Shown here one piece after another: positions 62,289 through 64,000 of a DNA stretch of 64,000 bases. The notes below the pieces were generated by a model. The model did not search any database. It had not been told where the DNA came from and saw nothing but the letters and a program-made list of their open reading frames with translations. Position numbers and translations under genes: made by a program. Source of the stretch: Archangium sp. (GTDB lineage Bacteria > Myxococcota > Myxococcia > Myxococcales > Myxococcaceae). Positions within the stretch are counted from its first letter, which is position 1; each line of letters starts with the position of its first letter. Where the stretch lies: contig JAUXRX010000018.1 of the NCBI GenBank assembly GCA_030681645.1, positions 1 to 64,000 of the forward strand. The letters are read 5' to 3'.

Positions 62289-62882
62289 GTGTGGCGCGTC
62301 TTGAAGTTCTTCCTGCGGCTCTTCGGCAAGCTGAGGTTCTGGCAGCAGCTGGTGCTGGTGGTGTGCCTGCCGCTGGTGCTGCTCAACACCTCGGTCGCCT
62401 TCTTCGGCAGCTCGGCGGTGTTCCCGCTCTCGCCCTTCTTCGTGAAGGAGAAGTGGCACGCGCTCACCTCCTACGCGAAGCACCGCCCGTTCTGCCTGCT
62501 GACCGGGCACGGGGACCTGGCTGCGCTCGCGGCCGCGGCCGAACGGAAGCTCGGCCTGCCCCGCGGGTTGATGGGCGCGATCGTCTCGGTGGAATCGGGT
62601 GGCCGCCCACACCGCATCTCGTTCGCCGGCGCGATGGGCCCCGCCCAGCTGATGCCCGGCACGGCGGCGCTCCTCGACGTCGGCGATCCCTTCGACCCCG
62701 CGGAGTCGATCGACGCCGGCGCGCGCTACCTCTCGCAGCAGCTCAAGCGCAGCGGCCGGGTGGATCTCGCGGTGGCCGCGTACAACGCGGGGCCGGGGGC
62801 GGTGAACGGCCGCATTCCGCAGAACGGTGAGACCGAGCTCTACGTGGCGAAGGTGATGAAGGCCATGAACCGGCTCAACTGA
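62289..62882 (+). CDS. Membrane-anchored lytic transglycosylase (SLT family)
   Basis: 197 residues from a GTG. One membrane span (LVLVVCLPLVLLNTSVAFF) precedes the SLT domain: LPRGLMGAIVSVESGGRPHR with catalytic Glu102, FAGAMGPAQLMPGTAALLDV, and VDLAVAAYNAGPGAV. It cleaves the glycan strands of peptidoglycan. Its stop lies one base from the stop of the convergent carbohydrate-binding gene. Confidence 0.88.
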   Translation: MWRVLKFFLRLFGKLRFWQQLVLVVCLPLVLLNTSVAFFGSSAVFPLSPFFVKEKWHALTSYAKHRPFCLLTGHGDLAALAAAAERKLGLPRGLMGAIVSVESGGRPHRISFAGAMGPAQLMPGTAALLDVGDPFDPAESIDAGARYLSQQLKRSGRVDLAVAAYNAGPGAVNGRIPQNGETELYVAKVMKAMNRLN

Positions 62883-62883
62883 G

Positions 62884-63339
62884 CTACCGGGTGGTCTGCC
62901 TGTAGTTCTGCCCGCCATTGTTGAACCAGAGATCGCCCACGTCGCGCGCGAAGGCGGTGTCGGCGGGCGCGTGGCAGGCGAGCCCGACGTGGATCGCGAA
63001 CTCGACCTCGGTGCCGGGGGCGCAGCCCGAGAGATGGAAGGTGCCGTTCACCACCGGGCAGGGCACGTCGTTGCTCGACACCACGTGCTGCGTCTTCCAG
63101 CCGTCGGCGCTCCAGTGCAGCTCGAGCCAGGGAATGGTGATGGCCGTGAAGCCGCGCGCGAGCCACCCCCGCGCTTCGGCCTGGCGCTGCACTTCGACCA
63201 TGTCGGCGTGAACGAGGAAGTGGAGCGTGCTCACCGGCCCCTTCGACGAGAACATCGAGAGCACGCTGCGCGGGGCATCGAGCCTCGAGGGTGGTCGTGG
63301 GAGAGCGGTGTCTGGTTGGCTGGGCGGCGGCTGCTTCAT
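62884..63339 (-). CDS. CBM21-like carbohydrate-binding protein
   Basis: 151 residues from ATG 63339. The C-terminal half has the pattern of family-21 carbohydrate-binding modules, ending in DLWFNNGGQNYRQTTR (usual form: .W.NN.g.NY). Lys/Pro-rich residues precede it. No signal peptide is visible, so it may act on internal polysaccharide such as glycogen (inference). The leader contains AGGGGGAA as a ribosome site. Confidence 0.6.
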   Translation of the reverse strand: MKQPPPSQPDTALPRPPSRLDAPRSVLSMFSSKGPVSTLHFLVHADMVEVQRQAEARGWLARGFTAITIPWLELHWSADGWKTQHVVSSNDVPCPVVNGTFHLSGCAPGTEVEFAIHVGLACHAPADTAFARDVGDLWFNNGGQNYRQTTR

Positions 63340-63458
63340 GGCGACTTCCCCCTCGTTCGAAACTAGGCCCAATGAATAAGGCCGCGCCAGAGCGCCGGGG
63401 GACATTTTCACGGATCGCTCTTTGACCTTCTCATCGCTCCCGTGTCCTCTTCTTTGAA

Positions 63459-64000
63459 GTGAGCCCTCCGGCGCCACAGCTGCGTGTCATTCCCGGCGGT
63501 TCGGCCGGCGAGCCGAGCGATGGCGAGCTCGTACGCGCATTTTCTGCGGGTGACTCGGCGGCGTTCGGGCAGCTCATCAGGCGCCACCAGGACACCGTCT
63601 TCAAGGTGGTGCGCCGCTACGCGCGATCGATCGACGACGCGCGCGACCTCACCCAGCGCGCTTTTCTGCAGGCCTTCGAGGCCGCCGAGCGCGCGCACGA
63701 CGTTCCCTTCAAGGCGTGGGTGCTGCGCATCGCGATCAACCTGGGCAAGAACCACGCGCGCGACGCGGGGCGATGGCAGCTCGCGCCGGTGAGCGCGGTC
63801 GACGCCGAGCGACCCTCACTCGCCGCTCCTCACGAGGCCCTCGAGCGCGCCGAAGAAGAGGCGCTCACCCGCCTGGCGGTGTTGTCGTTGCCCACCCGCC
63901 AGCGCGAGGTCTTCACCCTGCGCATCGACGCGGGGCTGTCCTTCGCCGAGGTGGCGCAGGCGCTGGGCATCACCGAGGGCAACGCCAAGGCCCACTTTCA
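63459..64000 (+). CDS. ECF-type RNA polymerase sigma factor (cut by window end)
   Basis: About 180 residues are visible from GTG 63459. Region 2 is SAAFGQLIRRHQDTVFKVVR then DDARDLTQRAFLQAFEAAER, and region 4 begins TRLAVLSLPTRQREVFTLRI with LSFAEVAQALGITEGNAKAH. It is a sigma-70 family group 4 protein that directs RNA polymerase to a set of target promoters. An anti-sigma gene may follow outside the window. Confidence 0.88.
   Translation, partial: MSPPAPQLRVIPGGSAGEPSDGELVRAFSAGDSAAFGQLIRRHQDTVFKVVRRYARSIDDARDLTQRAFLQAFEAAERAHDVPFKAWVLRIAINLGKNHARDAGRWQLAPVSAVDAERPSLAAPHEALERAEEEALTRLAVLSLPTRQREVFTLRIDAGLSFAEVAQALGITEGNAKAHF

Noticed and set aside
1..64000. tRNA, rRNA, transposase, integrase, phage or plasmid genes
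   Set aside because: None was recognised on either strand. The cytochrome island has no flanking direct repeats, tRNA or integrase that I could see, so its insertion is inferred only from the split eut genes.

Overview
The window is GC-rich DNA with dense gene packing, many GTG/TTG starts, many ATGA/GTGA overlaps between genes, several Ser/Thr-kinase-like proteins and a secreted beta-helix protein ending in a MYXO-CTERM-type sorting tail. Together these point to a chromosome of a Myxococcota bacterium (inference). The many multiheme cytochromes suggest a lineage capable of anaerobic or extracellular respiration. I saw no rRNA, tRNA, CRISPR array, transposase or phage gene.

Layout. 0-1.8 kb: an array of palindromic operator-like sites, a decayed AbiEi/DUF559-like remnant and a three-gene nucleotidyltransferase module. 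1.8-5 kb: a four-module redox protein (2Fe-2S ferredoxin, flavin reductase, NosR/NapH-like membrane ferredoxin, PhnD-like periplasmic domain). 5-12 kb: small membrane and lipoprotein genes, a PhyH dioxygenase, a partly duplicated SRPBCC cassette and a pseudokinase. 12-14.1 kb: a graspetide (omega-ester RiPP) locus, with one precursor carrying a microviridin-type leader followed by nine marinostatin-like cores, and one ATP-grasp ligase directly downstream. 14-18 kb: M50 protease, FmdE-like and beta-helix proteins. 18-24.5 kb: a LysR regulator divergent from a complete RND tripartite efflux operon. 24.5-34.6 kb: methyltransferases, mannose-1-phosphate guanylyltransferase, DAG-kinase-like enzyme, ROK kinase and phosphomannomutase. 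34.6-39.8 kb: a second pseudokinase, EutB and an active membrane kinase. 40-56.6 kb: a respiratory cytochrome island. 56.7-60.3 kb: EutC, EutL and two coupled secreted proteins. 60.3-64 kb: Hsp70-like protein, lytic transglycosylase, CBM21-like protein and an ECF-type sigma factor cut by the window end.

How the genes work together. The cytochrome island can be read as a route for electrons from the quinone pool to the cell surface. An inner-membrane module (tetraheme cytochrome, Fe-S protein, NrfD quinone subunit) would feed small periplasmic monohemes and 13-heme lipoproteins. An outer-membrane barrel and two OmcA/MtrC-type decaheme lipoproteins would complete the path, with a parvulin lipoprotein encoded between the decahemes as a likely folding helper. 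By motif count this is about 52 hemes. The two subunits of ethanolamine ammonia-lyase lie on either side of this island (eutB at 36.9 kb, eutC-eutL at 56.7 kb), as if a eut operon had been split.

The two most notable systems are the multicore marinostatin-like graspetide locus and the cytochrome island inside the split eut operon. Dispersed hairpin repeats, built on a CCTCTCCC...GGGAGAGG stem with a GGGTGAGGGGC flank, sit in many of the gaps.
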